The notes beneath the pieces were generated by a model. The model did not search any database. It saw nothing but the letters and a program-made list of their open reading frames with translations, and was not told where the DNA came from. This document shows, one piece after another, positions 7,823 to 17,489 of a DNA stretch of 64,000 nucleotides. Within the stretch, counting starts at the first letter, position 1. Every line of letters begins with the position of its first letter. The position numbers and the translations under genes are program-made. The stretch lies in assembly GCF_002906155.1 (NCBI RefSeq), contig NZ_MUJK01000011.1:1-64000 (forward strand). The letters run 5' to 3'. The DNA is from Pseudomonas laurylsulfativorans (GTDB taxonomy: Bacteria > Pseudomonadota > Gammaproteobacteria > Pseudomonadales > Pseudomonadaceae).

Positions 7823-9253
7823 ATGATGGGGTTAGGTATGCGCTTTCGCGCGTTGGTGGCTGCCGTAGGGGTGTTGTTTTTGGCGGTGACCGTCGACGCT
7901 GTGGCCGACTCGAAGGTCAACAGTGTTCGTCTGTGGCGGGCCCCGGACAACACTCGACTGGTGTTTGACCTGACGGGGCCGGTGCAGCACAGCGTCTTTA
8001 CCCTGACGGCTCCGGATCGCCTGGTCATCGACATCAATGGCGCGACCCTCGGTGCGCCGCTCAACGTCAACACCTCGAACACCCCGATTACCGCCATGCG
8101 CTCGGCTCAACGCACGCCGACCGACCTGCGGGTGGTCATCGACCTGAAAAAGGCGGTAACGCCGAAAAGCTTCTCCCTGGCGCCGAACGCCCAGTATGGC
8201 AACCGCTTGGTGGTCGACCTGTTCGATAACGCCGCGGATGCCGCGCCTCCTCCTGCGCCGACACCGTCGGTCGCCACTGTGCCTGCAGTGCCGGTCACGC
8301 CTGCCGAACCGGCAATCAAGTTGCCGCCGGCCCCGGCCGGCAAACGCGACATCGTTGTGGTCATCGACGCCGGACACGGTGGCGAAGACCCGGGAGCATC
8401 GGGTTCTCGCGGCCAGCGTGAGAAAGACGTGGTGTTGCAGATCGCCCGCGAAACGCAGCGTCAGATCAGCGGCATGAAAGGCTTCCGCGCCGAACTGACC
8501 CGTACCGGCGATTACTTCATTCCGTTGCGCGGCCGTACCGAAATCGCCCGCAAGAAAGGCGCCGACCTGTTCGTCTCGATCCACGCCGACGCAGCGCCTT
8601 CTGCCGCCGCTTTCGGTGCCTCGGTATTTGCCCTGTCTGATCGCGGCGCGACTTCGGAGACGGCCCGCTGGCTGGCCGACAGTGAAAACCGGTCCGACCT
8701 GATTGGTGGTGCCGGCAATGTCAGCCTCGATGACAAGGACCGCATGCTCGCCGGTGTGCTGCTTGACCTGTCGATGACGGCATCCCTGACATCCAGCCTG
8801 AACGTTGGCCAGAAGGTGCTGAGCAACATTGGCCGGGTGACGCCTCTGCACAAGCAGCGGGTCGAACAGGCGGGGTTCATGGTGCTGAAGTCGCCGGATA
8901 TTCCGTCGATTCTGGTGGAAACCGGGTTTATCTCCAACGCCAACGAAGCCTCGAAGCTTGCCGCATCAGGCCACCAGCAGGCGCTGGCGCGTTCGATCAG
9001 CAGTGGCGTGCGCCAGTTCTTCCAGCAGAACCCGCCACCGGGCACCTACATTGCCTGGCTGCGCGACTCTGGCAAGATTGCGCAGGGGCCACGTGATCAC
9101 CGCGTCAACCCGGGCGAGACCCTGGCAATGATCGCCGTGCGCTATCAGGTATCGCCCGCGACCCTGCGCAGTGCCAACAATCTGTCGAGCGATGAGCTCA
9201 AGATCGGTCAGCACCTGACTATTCCGGGCACTGAATTGGCGGCCAAAGAATGA
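7823..9253 (+). CDS. amiB: N-acetylmuramoyl-L-alanine amidase, AMIN-Amidase_3-LysM
   Basis: A 476-residue exported murein hydrolase used in daughter-cell separation. The layout is: signal peptide (about 1-28), AMIN domain (about 35-130), a Pro/Ala-rich linker, the Amidase_3 zinc domain starting IVVVIDAGHGGEDPG and including SIHADA and ILVETGFISN, then a C-terminal LysM (NPGETLAMIAVRYQVS). Three in-frame ATGs (7823, 7826, 7838) are possible; 7838 has GGGGTTAGGT just upstream and may be the true start. Its end overlaps mutL by 4 bases. Confidence 0.94.
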   Translation: MMGLGMRFRALVAAVGVLFLAVTVDAVADSKVNSVRLWRAPDNTRLVFDLTGPVQHSVFTLTAPDRLVIDINGATLGAPLNVNTSNTPITAMRSAQRTPTDLRVVIDLKKAVTPKSFSLAPNAQYGNRLVVDLFDNAADAAPPPAPTPSVATVPAVPVTPAEPAIKLPPAPAGKRDIVVVIDAGHGGEDPGASGSRGQREKDVVLQIARETQRQISGMKGFRAELTRTGDYFIPLRGRTEIARKKGADLFVSIHADAAPSAAAFGASVFALSDRGATSETARWLADSENRSDLIGGAGNVSLDDKDRMLAGVLLDLSMTASLTSSLNVGQKVLSNIGRVTPLHKQRVEQAGFMVLKSPDIPSILVETGFISNANEASKLAASGHQQALARSISSGVRQFFQQNPPPGTYIAWLRDSGKIAQGPRDHRVNPGETLAMIAVRYQVSPATLRSANNLSSDELKIGQHLTIPGTELAAKE

Positions 9254-11160
9254 ATCAGGTCGTGAACAACAGCGCGCGAATCGAGCTACTCAGCCCGCGA
9301 CTGGCGAACCAGATTGCTGCGGGTGAGGTGGTCGAGCGCCCGGCTTCGGTGATCAAGGAGCTGCTGGAAAACAGCCTCGACTCCGGTGCCAAGCGCATCG
9401 ACGTCGATGTCGAGCAGGGCGGCGTCAAGCTGCTGCGGGTGCGCGACGATGGCAGCGGCATTTCCGCCGATGATCTACCGCTAGCCCTGGCCCGTCACGC
9501 CACCAGCAAAATCCGCAACCTGGAAGACCTCGAACAGGTCATGAGCCTGGGTTTCCGCGGCGAGGCCCTGGCATCGATCAGTTCCGTCGCGCGGCTGACC
9601 CTGACCTCCCGTACCCGCGACGCCGATCAGGCCTGGCAAGTCGAGACCGAAGGCCGTGACATGGCGCCCCGGGTACAGCCGGCGGCCCATCCGGTGGGCA
9701 CGTCGGTGGAAGTGCGCGACCTGTTTTTCAACACGCCGGCACGACGCAAGTTTCTCAAGAGCGAAAAAACCGAATTCGATCACCTGCAGGAAGTGATCAG
9801 GCGTCTGGCCCTGGCGCGCTTCGATGTGGCGTTCCATCTGCGCCACAACGGCAAGACCATCCTCAGCCTGCACGAGGCCCATGATGATGCGGCCCGTGCC
9901 CGGCGCGTGGCGGCGATCTGCGGTCCGGGTTTCCTGGAGCAGGCACTGCCGATCGAAATCGAGCGCAACGGTCTGCATCTATGGGGTTGGGTCGGCTTGC
10001 CGACCTTCAATCGCAGCCAGGCCGACTTGCAGTATTTCTTCGTCAATGGCCGTGCTGTGCGCGACAAGCTGGTGGCCCACGCGGTACGCCAGGCCTATCG
10101 CGACGTGCTGTTCAACGGCCGGCACCCGACCTTCGTACTGTTTTTCGAAGTAGATCCGACCGGCGTCGACGTCAACGTGCACCCGACCAAACACGAAGTG
10201 CGCTTCCGTGAAGGGCGCATGGTTCACGATTTCCTCTACGGCACCTTGCACCGCGCCTTGGGCGATGTGCGACCGGACGATCATCTGGCGGCGCCGGTTG
10301 CCACGGCGAGCGTTCGGCCCACCGGCCTCGAAGCCGGTGAGTTCGGGCCTCAGGGCGAAATGCGCCTGGCCGCCAATGCTCTACTGGAGCAGCCTCAGGC
10401 CCAGCCGTCGTTCAATACGCCGGCGGGTTCGGGTGCTGGCGCGGGTTATCAGTATCAATACACGCCGCGTCCGCAGTCCGGTGTTCCTGTTGCCGAAGCC
10501 CAGGCCGCCTATCGCGAGTTTTTTGCGCCGCTGCCCGAGGCCAATGCCGTTGCGCTACCGGCCGGGCAGGACGACATCCCGCCGCTGGGTTATGCGCTGG
10601 CACAACTCAAGGGCATCTATATTCTTTCGGAAAACGCTCAGGGTCTGGTGCTGGTGGACATGCATGCCGCCCACGAGCGGATCATGTACGAGCGACTGAA
10701 GGTGGCGATGGCCAGCGAAGGCCTGAGCGGCCAGCCGTTGTTGGTGCCGGAGTCCCTGGCCGTCAGCCAGCGTGAAGCCGATTGCGCCGAGGAACATGTC
10801 GCCTGGTTCCAGCGTCTGGGCTTTGAGTTGCAGCGCCTGGGCCCGGAAACCCTGGCGATCCGGCAAATCCCGGCACTGCTCAAGCAGGCAGAAGCCAACC
10901 GGCTGGTCGCCGATGTCCTGGCTGATCTGATGGAGTTCGGCACCAGCGACCGCATTCAGGCGCACCTGAACGAATTGCTCGGGACCATGGCCTGCCACGG
11001 CGCGGTTCGTGCGAATCGGCGCCTGGCCCTGCCGGAAATGAACGGTCTGCTGCGTGACATGGAGAACACCGAGCGCAGCGGTCAATGCAACCATGGCCGA
11101 CCGACCTGGACCCAATTGGGCCTGGACGATCTGGACAAACTGTTTTTGCGCGGTCGTTGA
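9250..11160 (+). CDS. mutL: DNA mismatch repair protein MutL
   Basis: A 636-residue mismatch-repair protein. The N-terminal GHKL ATPase shows ELLENSLDSGA, DDGSGIS and GFRGEALASISS. After a variable linker (about 340-440), the C-terminal dimerization domain contains DMHAAHERIMYE starting at Asp470, matching the DxHA(x)2E(x)4E endonuclease motif of MutL proteins from species lacking MutH. So this MutL is predicted to nick DNA. It starts within the amiB stop (ATGA) and ends against miaA with a one-base overlap. Confidence 0.98.
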   Translation: MNQVVNNSARIELLSPRLANQIAAGEVVERPASVIKELLENSLDSGAKRIDVDVEQGGVKLLRVRDDGSGISADDLPLALARHATSKIRNLEDLEQVMSLGFRGEALASISSVARLTLTSRTRDADQAWQVETEGRDMAPRVQPAAHPVGTSVEVRDLFFNTPARRKFLKSEKTEFDHLQEVIRRLALARFDVAFHLRHNGKTILSLHEAHDDAARARRVAAICGPGFLEQALPIEIERNGLHLWGWVGLPTFNRSQADLQYFFVNGRAVRDKLVAHAVRQAYRDVLFNGRHPTFVLFFEVDPTGVDVNVHPTKHEVRFREGRMVHDFLYGTLHRALGDVRPDDHLAAPVATASVRPTGLEAGEFGPQGEMRLAANALLEQPQAQPSFNTPAGSGAGAGYQYQYTPRPQSGVPVAEAQAAYREFFAPLPEANAVALPAGQDDIPPLGYALAQLKGIYILSENAQGLVLVDMHAAHERIMYERLKVAMASEGLSGQPLLVPESLAVSQREADCAEEHVAWFQRLGFELQRLGPETLAIRQIPALLKQAEANRLVADVLADLMEFGTSDRIQAHLNELLGTMACHGAVRANRRLALPEMNGLLRDMENTERSGQCNHGRPTWTQLGLDDLDKLFLRGR

Positions 11161-12131
11161 TGAGCCAGCTCCCACCTGCGATTTTCCTGATGGGCCCGAC
11201 CGCCGCCGGCAAGACCGACCTGGCCATCGAGCTCACCAAAGTCCTGCCGTGCGAGTTGATCAGCGTCGATTCGGCGCTGGTCTACCGTGGCATGGACATC
11301 GGTACTGCCAAGCCTTCCAAAGAGCTGCTGGCGCAGTATCCGCATCGCCTGATCGATATTCTCGACCCAGTTGAAAGCTATTCGGCTGCGGATTTCCGCC
11401 GCGACGCCCTGGAAGCCATGGCCGATATCACCGCACGCGGAAAAATTCCGCTGCTGGTGGGCGGCACGATGCTCTATTACAAGGCTTTGGTTGAAGGTCT
11501 GGCGGATATGCCGGCTGCCGACCCCGACGTCCGTGCGCAAATCGAAGAGGAGGCTGCACGCCTTGGCTGGCAAGCCTTGCACGAACAATTGGCGGTGATT
11601 GATCCGGAGTCTGCGGCGCGAATACATCCGAACGATCCCCAGCGGTTGAGTCGAGCGCTGGAAGTTTATCGTGTCAGCGGTCAAAGCATGACTGCCCTGC
11701 GTTTGAAACAATCTGTGCAAAGTACTGAAGCAGCCGCTTCGGGACGGCAACAATTGCCCTATACTGTCGCAAACTTGGCTATTGCCCCGGCAAATCGCCA
11801 GGTACTGCACGAGCGAATTAAACAAAGATTCACTTTAATGTTGGAACAGGGATTCATTGACGAGGTCGTAGCCCTGCGTAAGAGAAGTGACCTGCATGCC
11901 GGGTTGCCGTCTATACGTGCAGTAGGCTACCGCCAAGTCTGGGACTACCTGGATGGCAAGCTGACGTCAGCCGAGATGCAGGAGCGTGGAATCATTGCCA
12001 CGCGCCAGTTGGCGAAACGCCAGTTCACCTGGCTGCGCAGTTGGACTGATCTGCATTGGCTGGACAGTCTGGATTGCGACAATCTGCCGCGCGCCTTGAA
12101 ATACCTTGGGACCATCTCCATATTGAGCTGA
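11160..12131 (+). CDS. miaA: tRNA dimethylallyltransferase MiaA
   Basis: A 323-residue enzyme that isopentenylates A37 of tRNAs reading UNN codons. The P-loop FLMGPTAAGKTDLA (about 9-22) and the DSALVYRGMDIGTAKPS motif are clear. The start is the ATG at 11160 that shares an A with the mutL stop; the frame open further upstream lies inside mutL. It is followed by hfq, the usual order. Confidence 0.97.
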   Translation: MSQLPPAIFLMGPTAAGKTDLAIELTKVLPCELISVDSALVYRGMDIGTAKPSKELLAQYPHRLIDILDPVESYSAADFRRDALEAMADITARGKIPLLVGGTMLYYKALVEGLADMPAADPDVRAQIEEEAARLGWQALHEQLAVIDPESAARIHPNDPQRLSRALEVYRVSGQSMTALRLKQSVQSTEAAASGRQQLPYTVANLAIAPANRQVLHERIKQRFTLMLEQGFIDEVVALRKRSDLHAGLPSIRAVGYRQVWDYLDGKLTSAEMQERGIIATRQLAKRQFTWLRSWTDLHWLDSLDCDNLPRALKYLGTISILS

Positions 12132-12223
12132 GTCCTTGCAATTGCCGTCTATCCTTGGGGGTGTGGCGGCTAAAGCCATCTGATTACCTATTTTTATATT
12201 GAATCCTTAAAGGAGTGCGGCAC

Positions 12224-12484
12224 ATGTCAAAAGGGCATTCGCTACAAGACCCTTACTTGAATACTTTACGTAAAGAGAAAGTTGGGGTGTCCATCTACCT
12301 GGTCAACGGTATCAAACTGCAAGGCACGATCGAGTCGTTCGACCAGTTCGTCATCCTGCTGAAAAACACCGTAAGCCAGATGGTCTACAAACACGCTATC
12401 TCTACAGTGGTGCCGGTTCGTCCAATTCGTCTGCCTAGCGCAACCGAATCCGATGCAGGTGACGCTGAGCCAGGTAACGCCTGA
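12224..12484 (+). CDS. hfq: RNA chaperone Hfq
   Basis: An 86-residue Sm-fold protein that pairs small RNAs with mRNAs. MSKGHSLQDPYLNTLRKEK begins the Sm1 motif and QMVYKHAISTVVP is Sm2 with the RNA-binding YKH core. The start is ATG 12224 with AGGAG at 12211-12215. The gene sits between miaA and hflX; the 92-base gap after miaA is AT-rich and may hold its own promoter. Confidence 0.98.
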   Translation: MSKGHSLQDPYLNTLRKEKVGVSIYLVNGIKLQGTIESFDQFVILLKNTVSQMVYKHAISTVVPVRPIRLPSATESDAGDAEPGNA

Positions 12485-12496
12485 TAGGAGTCTCCT

Positions 12497-13798
12497 TTGT
12501 TCTTTGAGCGCCACGGTGGTGGTGAGCGAGTCATCCTCGTTCACTTGGAAGGTCAGGACCCTGAGGCGCGCGAAGATCCGCAGGAGTTTCAGGAATTGGC
12601 TAATTCGGCGGGCGCCGAGACCGTTGCGTTTTTTAACGTGCCGCGTCATCGGCCAACCGCCAAATTCCTGATTGGCAGCGGCAAGGTCGAGGAACTACGC
12701 GACCTGGTCCATGCCGAAAAGGCCGATCTGGTGATTTTCAATCACATCCTCACGCCCAGTCAGGAACGTAACCTCGAACGTGTTTTCGAGTGTCGCGTGA
12801 TCGACCGTACCGGTCTGATTCTCGATATTTTCGCCCAGCGCGCCCGTACCCATGAAGGCAAGCTCCAGGTAGAACTGGCCCAGCTTGACCACATGAGCAC
12901 CCGGCTGGTTCGTGGGTGGACCCACCTTGAGCGTCAGGGTGGTGGTATCGGCATGCGTGGACCGGGTGAGACCCAGCTGGAAACCGACCGCCGTTTGCTG
13001 CGGGTTCGCCTGCGACAGATCAAGGGTCGGTTGGAAAAAGTGCGCAGCCAGCGCGAGCAATCGCGACGTGGCCGATCACGTGCGGATATTCCTACCGTGT
13101 CCCTGGTGGGGTATACCAACGCCGGTAAATCCACACTCTTCAATAACGTGACGAAATCCGACGTGTACGCGGCTGACCAATTGTTTGCCACGCTGGACCC
13201 GACCTTGCGCCGTCTGGAATTGGACGATCTGGGGCCGATTGTTCTGGCTGACACTGTAGGTTTCATACGCCACTTGCCCCACAAGCTGGTCGAAGCATTT
13301 CGGTCTACGCTCGAAGAGTCGAGCAATTCCGACCTGCTGTTGCACGTGATCGATGCGGCCGAACCGGATCGCATGTTGCAGATCGAGCAGGTGATGGTGG
13401 TGCTGGGCGAGATCGGGGCCCAGGACTTGCCGATCCTCGAGGTCTATAACAAACTCGATTTGCTTGACGGCGTTGAGCCACAGATCCAGCGCAATGCCGA
13501 AGGCAAGCCGCAACGGGTCTGGCTGTCGGCGCGTGATGGCACTGGTCTGGAATTGCTTGAACAAGCCATTGCCGAGTTGCTGGGCAGTGATTTGTTTGTC
13601 GGTACCTTGCGCTTGCCGCAACGATTCGCTCGACTGCGTGCGCAGTTTTTCGAACTCGGTGCGGTGCAGAAAGAAGAACACGACGAAGAAGGCATCAGTT
13701 TGCTGGCCGTTCGTTTGCCCCGGGTCGAGTTGAATCGACTGGTAAGCCGCGAAGGATTGCAGCCGATGGAGTTCATCGAGCAACACACTTTGCAATAA
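12497..13798 (+). CDS. hflX: Ribosome-associated GTPase HflX
   Basis: A 433-residue GTPase that splits stalled ribosomes. The N-terminal HflX domain (GSGKVEELRDL, RTHEGKLQVELAQL, GGIGMRGPGETQLE) is followed by the G domain with GYTNAGKSTLFN (P-loop) and DTVGFIRHLPHKLVEAF (switch II). Translation begins at a TTG (12497), supported by AGGAG at 12486-12490 and by the family N-terminus MFFERHGGGERVILVH. It is 12 bases after hfq. Confidence 0.96.
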   Translation: MFFERHGGGERVILVHLEGQDPEAREDPQEFQELANSAGAETVAFFNVPRHRPTAKFLIGSGKVEELRDLVHAEKADLVIFNHILTPSQERNLERVFECRVIDRTGLILDIFAQRARTHEGKLQVELAQLDHMSTRLVRGWTHLERQGGGIGMRGPGETQLETDRRLLRVRLRQIKGRLEKVRSQREQSRRGRSRADIPTVSLVGYTNAGKSTLFNNVTKSDVYAADQLFATLDPTLRRLELDDLGPIVLADTVGFIRHLPHKLVEAFRSTLEESSNSDLLLHVIDAAEPDRMLQIEQVMVVLGEIGAQDLPILEVYNKLDLLDGVEPQIQRNAEGKPQRVWLSARDGTGLELLEQAIAELLGSDLFVGTLRLPQRFARLRAQFFELGAVQKEEHDEEGISLLAVRLPRVELNRLVSREGLQPMEFIEQHTLQ

Positions 13799-13894
13799 AA
13801 GCCTGGGAAAGCGGTTGTGCCGTGGTGACAGGCATTCTGTAGCATTGGTCGGCGCGCCGTGGGTGCGTCTTTGCTTTATCAGATGGAGAGCGCT

Positions 13895-15070
13895 ATGGCT
13901 TGGAATGAGCCGGGTGGCAACTCGAATAATCAGGATCCTTGGGGTGGCAAGCGTCGTAACAACGGCGACCGCAAGGGACCACCGGATCTCGACGAGGCCT
14001 TCCGAAAGCTGCAGGAAAGCCTGAACGGTTTGTTCGGTGGTGGTAAGAAACGTGGTGGCGACGACGGCGGTGGTCCGGGCAAGAGTGGCGGCTTTGGCGG
14101 CCTGCTCGGCATCGGTCTGGTCGTGCTGGCCGCCGTTTGGCTGTACAGCGCGGTTTATGTCGTCGACGAGCAGGAGCAAGCCGTGGTGCTGCGCTTCGGC
14201 AAGTACTACGAAACCGTGGGTCCGGGCCTGAATATCTATTTCCCGCCGATCGACAAGAAGTACATGGAAAACGTCACGCGTGAGCGTGCCTACACCAAGC
14301 AGGGCCAGATGCTGACTGAAGACGAAAACATCGTCGAAGTGCCGCTGACCGTGCAGTACAAGATCAGCAACCTGCAGGACTTCGTGCTGAGCGTCGATCA
14401 GCCGGAAATCAGCCTGCAGCATGCGACCGACAGCGCCTTGCGCCATGTGGTGGGTTCCACCGCGATGGACCAGGTACTGACTGAAGGTCGTGAGTTGATG
14501 GCCAGCGAGATCAAGGAGCGTCTGCAACGCTTCATGGATACCTATCGCACCGGTATCACCGTCACCCAGGTGAACGTTCAGAGCGCAGCGGCACCGCGTG
14601 AAGTCCAGGAAGCCTTCGATGACGTGATCCGTGCCCGGGAAGACGAACAGCGTTCGCGCAACCAGGCCGAAACCTATGCCAACGGCGTCGTGCCGGAAGC
14701 CCGTGGTCAGGCCCAGCGCATCCTTGAGGATGCCAATGGTTACCGTGACGAGACCGTCTCGCGCGCCAAGGGTGAGGCCGATCGCTTCACCAAACTGGTC
14801 GCCGAGTACCGCAAGGCTCCTGAAGTTACCCGCCAGCGTCTGTACCTGGACACCATGCAGGAAGTCTTCAGCAACACCAGCAAGGTACTCGTGACCGGCA
14901 ACAAGAACGGCCAGAGCAACCTGCTGTACCTGCCGCTGGACAAGATGGTCGAAAGTGGTCGCAGCGTCAGTGCTCCGATAAGCAGTTCGGCAGCCTCCAG
15001 CAATGAAGCGAATGCGCGTGCGGCAGCAGACCTGCAGCAACAGCAAGCACGTACCAGGGAGAGTCGCTGA
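13895..15070 (+). CDS. hflK: FtsH protease modulator HflK
   Basis: A 391-residue SPFH/band-7 protein that forms the HflKC complex around the FtsH protease on the periplasmic side. A Gly/Asn-rich cytoplasmic N-terminus is followed by one membrane segment (about 72-92, GLLGIGLVVLAAVWLYSAVY), the band-7 domain and a coiled coil. I chose ATG 13895 (MAWNEPGG) with GGAGAG upstream rather than an in-frame upstream start. The stop overlaps the hflC ATG by one base. Confidence 0.97.
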   Translation: MAWNEPGGNSNNQDPWGGKRRNNGDRKGPPDLDEAFRKLQESLNGLFGGGKKRGGDDGGGPGKSGGFGGLLGIGLVVLAAVWLYSAVYVVDEQEQAVVLRFGKYYETVGPGLNIYFPPIDKKYMENVTRERAYTKQGQMLTEDENIVEVPLTVQYKISNLQDFVLSVDQPEISLQHATDSALRHVVGSTAMDQVLTEGRELMASEIKERLQRFMDTYRTGITVTQVNVQSAAAPREVQEAFDDVIRAREDEQRSRNQAETYANGVVPEARGQAQRILEDANGYRDETVSRAKGEADRFTKLVAEYRKAPEVTRQRLYLDTMQEVFSNTSKVLVTGNKNGQSNLLYLPLDKMVESGRSVSAPISSSAASSNEANARAAADLQQQQARTRESR

Positions 15071-15939
15071 TGAGCAATAAATCGCTGATCGCCCTTATTG
15101 TCGGCGTCGTCGTGGCGATCGCTGCCTGGAACTGCTTCTACATCGTGGCTCAGACCGAGCGTGCGGTGTTGCTGCAGTTCGGTCGCGTGGTTCAGGCCGA
15201 TGTTCAGCCAGGCCTGCATGTGAAAGTGCCTTACGTTAACCAGGTGCGTAAATTCGACGCACGCCTGATGACGCTGGATGCACCGACACAGCGCTTCCTG
15301 ACGCTGGAAAAGAAAGCCGTGATGGTCGATGCCTACGCCAAGTGGCGTGTGAAGGACGCAGAGCGTTACTACACCGCGACTTCCGGCCTCAAGCAGATCG
15401 CCGACGAGCGTCTGTCCCGTCGTCTGGAGTCGGGTCTACGTGACCAGTTCGGTAAGCGCACCCTGCACGAAGTGGTCTCTGGTGAGCGCGATGCGCTGAT
15501 GGCGGATATCACGGCTTCGCTGAACAAGATGGCCGAGAAAGAGTTGGGCATCGAAGTTGTCGATGTCCGGGTCAAGACTATCGACCTGCCGAAAGAAGTG
15601 AACCGCAGTGTGTTCGAGCGTATGAGCACCGAGCGTGAGCGTGAAGCTCGCGAGCACCGCGCCAAGGGTAACGAGCTGGCCGAAGGCATCCGTGCCGACG
15701 CCGATCGTCAACGCCGCGTGCTGCTGGCTGAAGCCTATCGTGAATCCGAAGAGGTTCGCGGTGATGGCGATGCCCAGGCCGCTGCTATCTATTCCAAGGC
15801 CTACGGTCAGGATCAGGAGTTCTACGCGTTCTACCGTAGCCTGCGTGCCTACCGTGAAAGCTTCGCGAACAAATCCGACGTTATGGTCCTCGACCCAAGC
15901 AGTGACTTCTTCCACTACCTGGAAAAAGCCAAGCCTTGA
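15070..15939 (+). CDS. hflC: FtsH protease modulator HflC
   Basis: A 289-residue partner of HflK. It has one N-terminal membrane anchor (about 5-24) and a band-7 domain, with the coiled-coil segment STEREREAREHRAKG. Translationally coupled to hflK. The operon ends at the strong terminator at 16025-16047. Confidence 0.97.
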   Translation: MSNKSLIALIVGVVVAIAAWNCFYIVAQTERAVLLQFGRVVQADVQPGLHVKVPYVNQVRKFDARLMTLDAPTQRFLTLEKKAVMVDAYAKWRVKDAERYYTATSGLKQIADERLSRRLESGLRDQFGKRTLHEVVSGERDALMADITASLNKMAEKELGIEVVDVRVKTIDLPKEVNRSVFERMSTEREREAREHRAKGNELAEGIRADADRQRRVLLAEAYRESEEVRGDGDAQAAAIYSKAYGQDQEFYAFYRSLRAYRESFANKSDVMVLDPSSDFFHYLEKAKP

Positions 15940-16024
15940 TACGGCGTTGACCTGAATCACTCCGCCGGGCGGCTAAAAGCTCTGGCGGGGTGATCCTTTG
16001 GGAAAACGTGTGTATGATGCGGCA

Positions 16025-16047
16025 GCCGGGAAATTCCCGGCTTTTTT
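16025..16047 (+). terminator. Rho-independent terminator after hflC
   Basis: GCCGGGA (16025-16031) and TCCCGGC (16035-16041) form a perfect 7-bp stem with a 3-base loop, followed by six T. Confidence 0.9.
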
Positions 16048-16247
16048 GCGTCTGCACGTTTGATTGCTGTATTTGAGCAGATGCCGGGCCATTGGCTCGA
16101 CAGTTTTTCGAGGAAAGTGGTTGGCGAAGCCGGTAAAAGGCTTTTCGCTTCGTCGCTCATGCGCGTGGTTTGTGCATAAGCCGATCATTTTCTGCTTCAC
16201 TCAAGGCTCGCCGACTGGCTGGCTGCCCGGAGATAGGGGAAGGCGTA

Positions 16248-17435
16248 ATGGCAACGGTAGACCGCTGGCTTCTGCCAGATGGCATCGAAGAAGTACTGCC
16301 ACCGGAAGCTGCGCGTATTGAAGTCGCGCGTCGTCAGGTGTTGGATCTGTTCCAGAGCTGGGGTTACGAGTTTGTCGTGACTCCCCATATCGAGTACCTG
16401 GAATCCCTGCTGACTGGCGCAGGCCAGGATCTGGATCTGCGCACCTTCAAGGTCATCGACCCGCAATCGGGTCGGCAGATGGGTTTCCGGGCCGACATCA
16501 CGCCGCAAGTGGCGCGCATCGATGCGCATACCCTGCGCCGGGAAGGTCCGAGCCGCCTGTGCTATGCCGGTAGCGTGCTGCATGCCCAGCCTCGCGCCTT
16601 GTCGTCCTCGCGTAGCCCGATTCAACTGGGTGCCGAGCTGTACGGCGACGGTAGCCCAAGCAGCGACGTCGAAGTCATCAGCCTGATGCTGGCCATGCTG
16701 CAACTGGCCGATGTGCCGGATGTGCACATGGACCTCGGTCATGTCGGTATCTACCGTGGCCTGGCCCGCGCGGCTGGTTTGTCCGGTGAAGTCGAGCAGC
16801 AGTTGTTCGATGCCTTGCAACGCAAGGCCATCGACGAGGTCATTACCTTGACCGAAGGCTTGCCTGCCGATCTGTCGGGCATGTTGCGTGCGTTAGTCGA
16901 TCTGTGTGGTGGCCGTGAAGTATTGAGTGCTGCCCGCGAGCGTCTGGCCAAGGCGCCGGCCCCTGTACTGGCAGCGCTGGACGACTTGCTGGCGATTGCC
17001 GAGCGGCTGTCCGTGCGTTTCCCAGAGCTGCCGTTGTACTTCGACCTGGGCGAGCTGCGTGGCTACCACTACCACACCGGTGTGGTGTTCGCCGTGTTCG
17101 TGCCGGGTGTTGGCCAGTCCATTGCCCAGGGCGGTCGTTACGACGACATCGGCGCCGACTTCGGTCGCGCCCGTCCGGCAACCGGCTTCTCTACCGATTT
17201 GAAAACCCTGGTGACCCTGGGGCGTGCTGAGATCGAGCTACCGTCTGGCGGTATCTGGATGCCTGACAGTACGGATGCGGCACTCTGGCAGCAGGTTTGC
17301 CAGTTGCGCAGTGAGGGTCAGCGTGTCGTTCAGGCCTTGCCTGGACAACCTTTGGCCGCCGCCCGTGAAGCGGACTGCGACCGGCAATTGATTCAGCAGA
17401 ACGGGCTTTGGCAAGTATCGCCACTGGCTTCTTGA
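16248..17435 (+). CDS. hisZ: ATP phosphoribosyltransferase regulatory subunit HisZ
   Basis: A 395-residue paralogue of histidyl-tRNA synthetase that activates the short form of HisG for histidine synthesis. Class II synthetase core motifs are seen (FRADITPQVARIDAH; GGRYDDIGADFG) but the anticodon-binding domain is missing, as in HisZ. The start is ATG 16248 (MATVDRWLLPDG) rather than the frame extended to 16170. It lies between hflC and purA, its usual place in Pseudomonas, and is 54 bases from purA. Confidence 0.96.
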   Translation: MATVDRWLLPDGIEEVLPPEAARIEVARRQVLDLFQSWGYEFVVTPHIEYLESLLTGAGQDLDLRTFKVIDPQSGRQMGFRADITPQVARIDAHTLRREGPSRLCYAGSVLHAQPRALSSSRSPIQLGAELYGDGSPSSDVEVISLMLAMLQLADVPDVHMDLGHVGIYRGLARAAGLSGEVEQQLFDALQRKAIDEVITLTEGLPADLSGMLRALVDLCGGREVLSAARERLAKAPAPVLAALDDLLAIAERLSVRFPELPLYFDLGELRGYHYHTGVVFAVFVPGVGQSIAQGGRYDDIGADFGRARPATGFSTDLKTLVTLGRAEIELPSGGIWMPDSTDAALWQQVCQLRSEGQRVVQALPGQPLAAAREADCDRQLIQQNGLWQVSPLAS

Positions 17436-17489
17436 GTTTTCCCGCCGGCTGCCGCCGGCACCAAGTTTGCGCGAATGAGGACAAGTGTT

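Noticed and set aside
13076..15046. 656-codon minus-strand open frame across hflX, hflK and the hflC start
   Set aside because: It is antisense to well-supported genes; long shadow frames are expected in GC-rich DNA. The protein has no recognisable domain.
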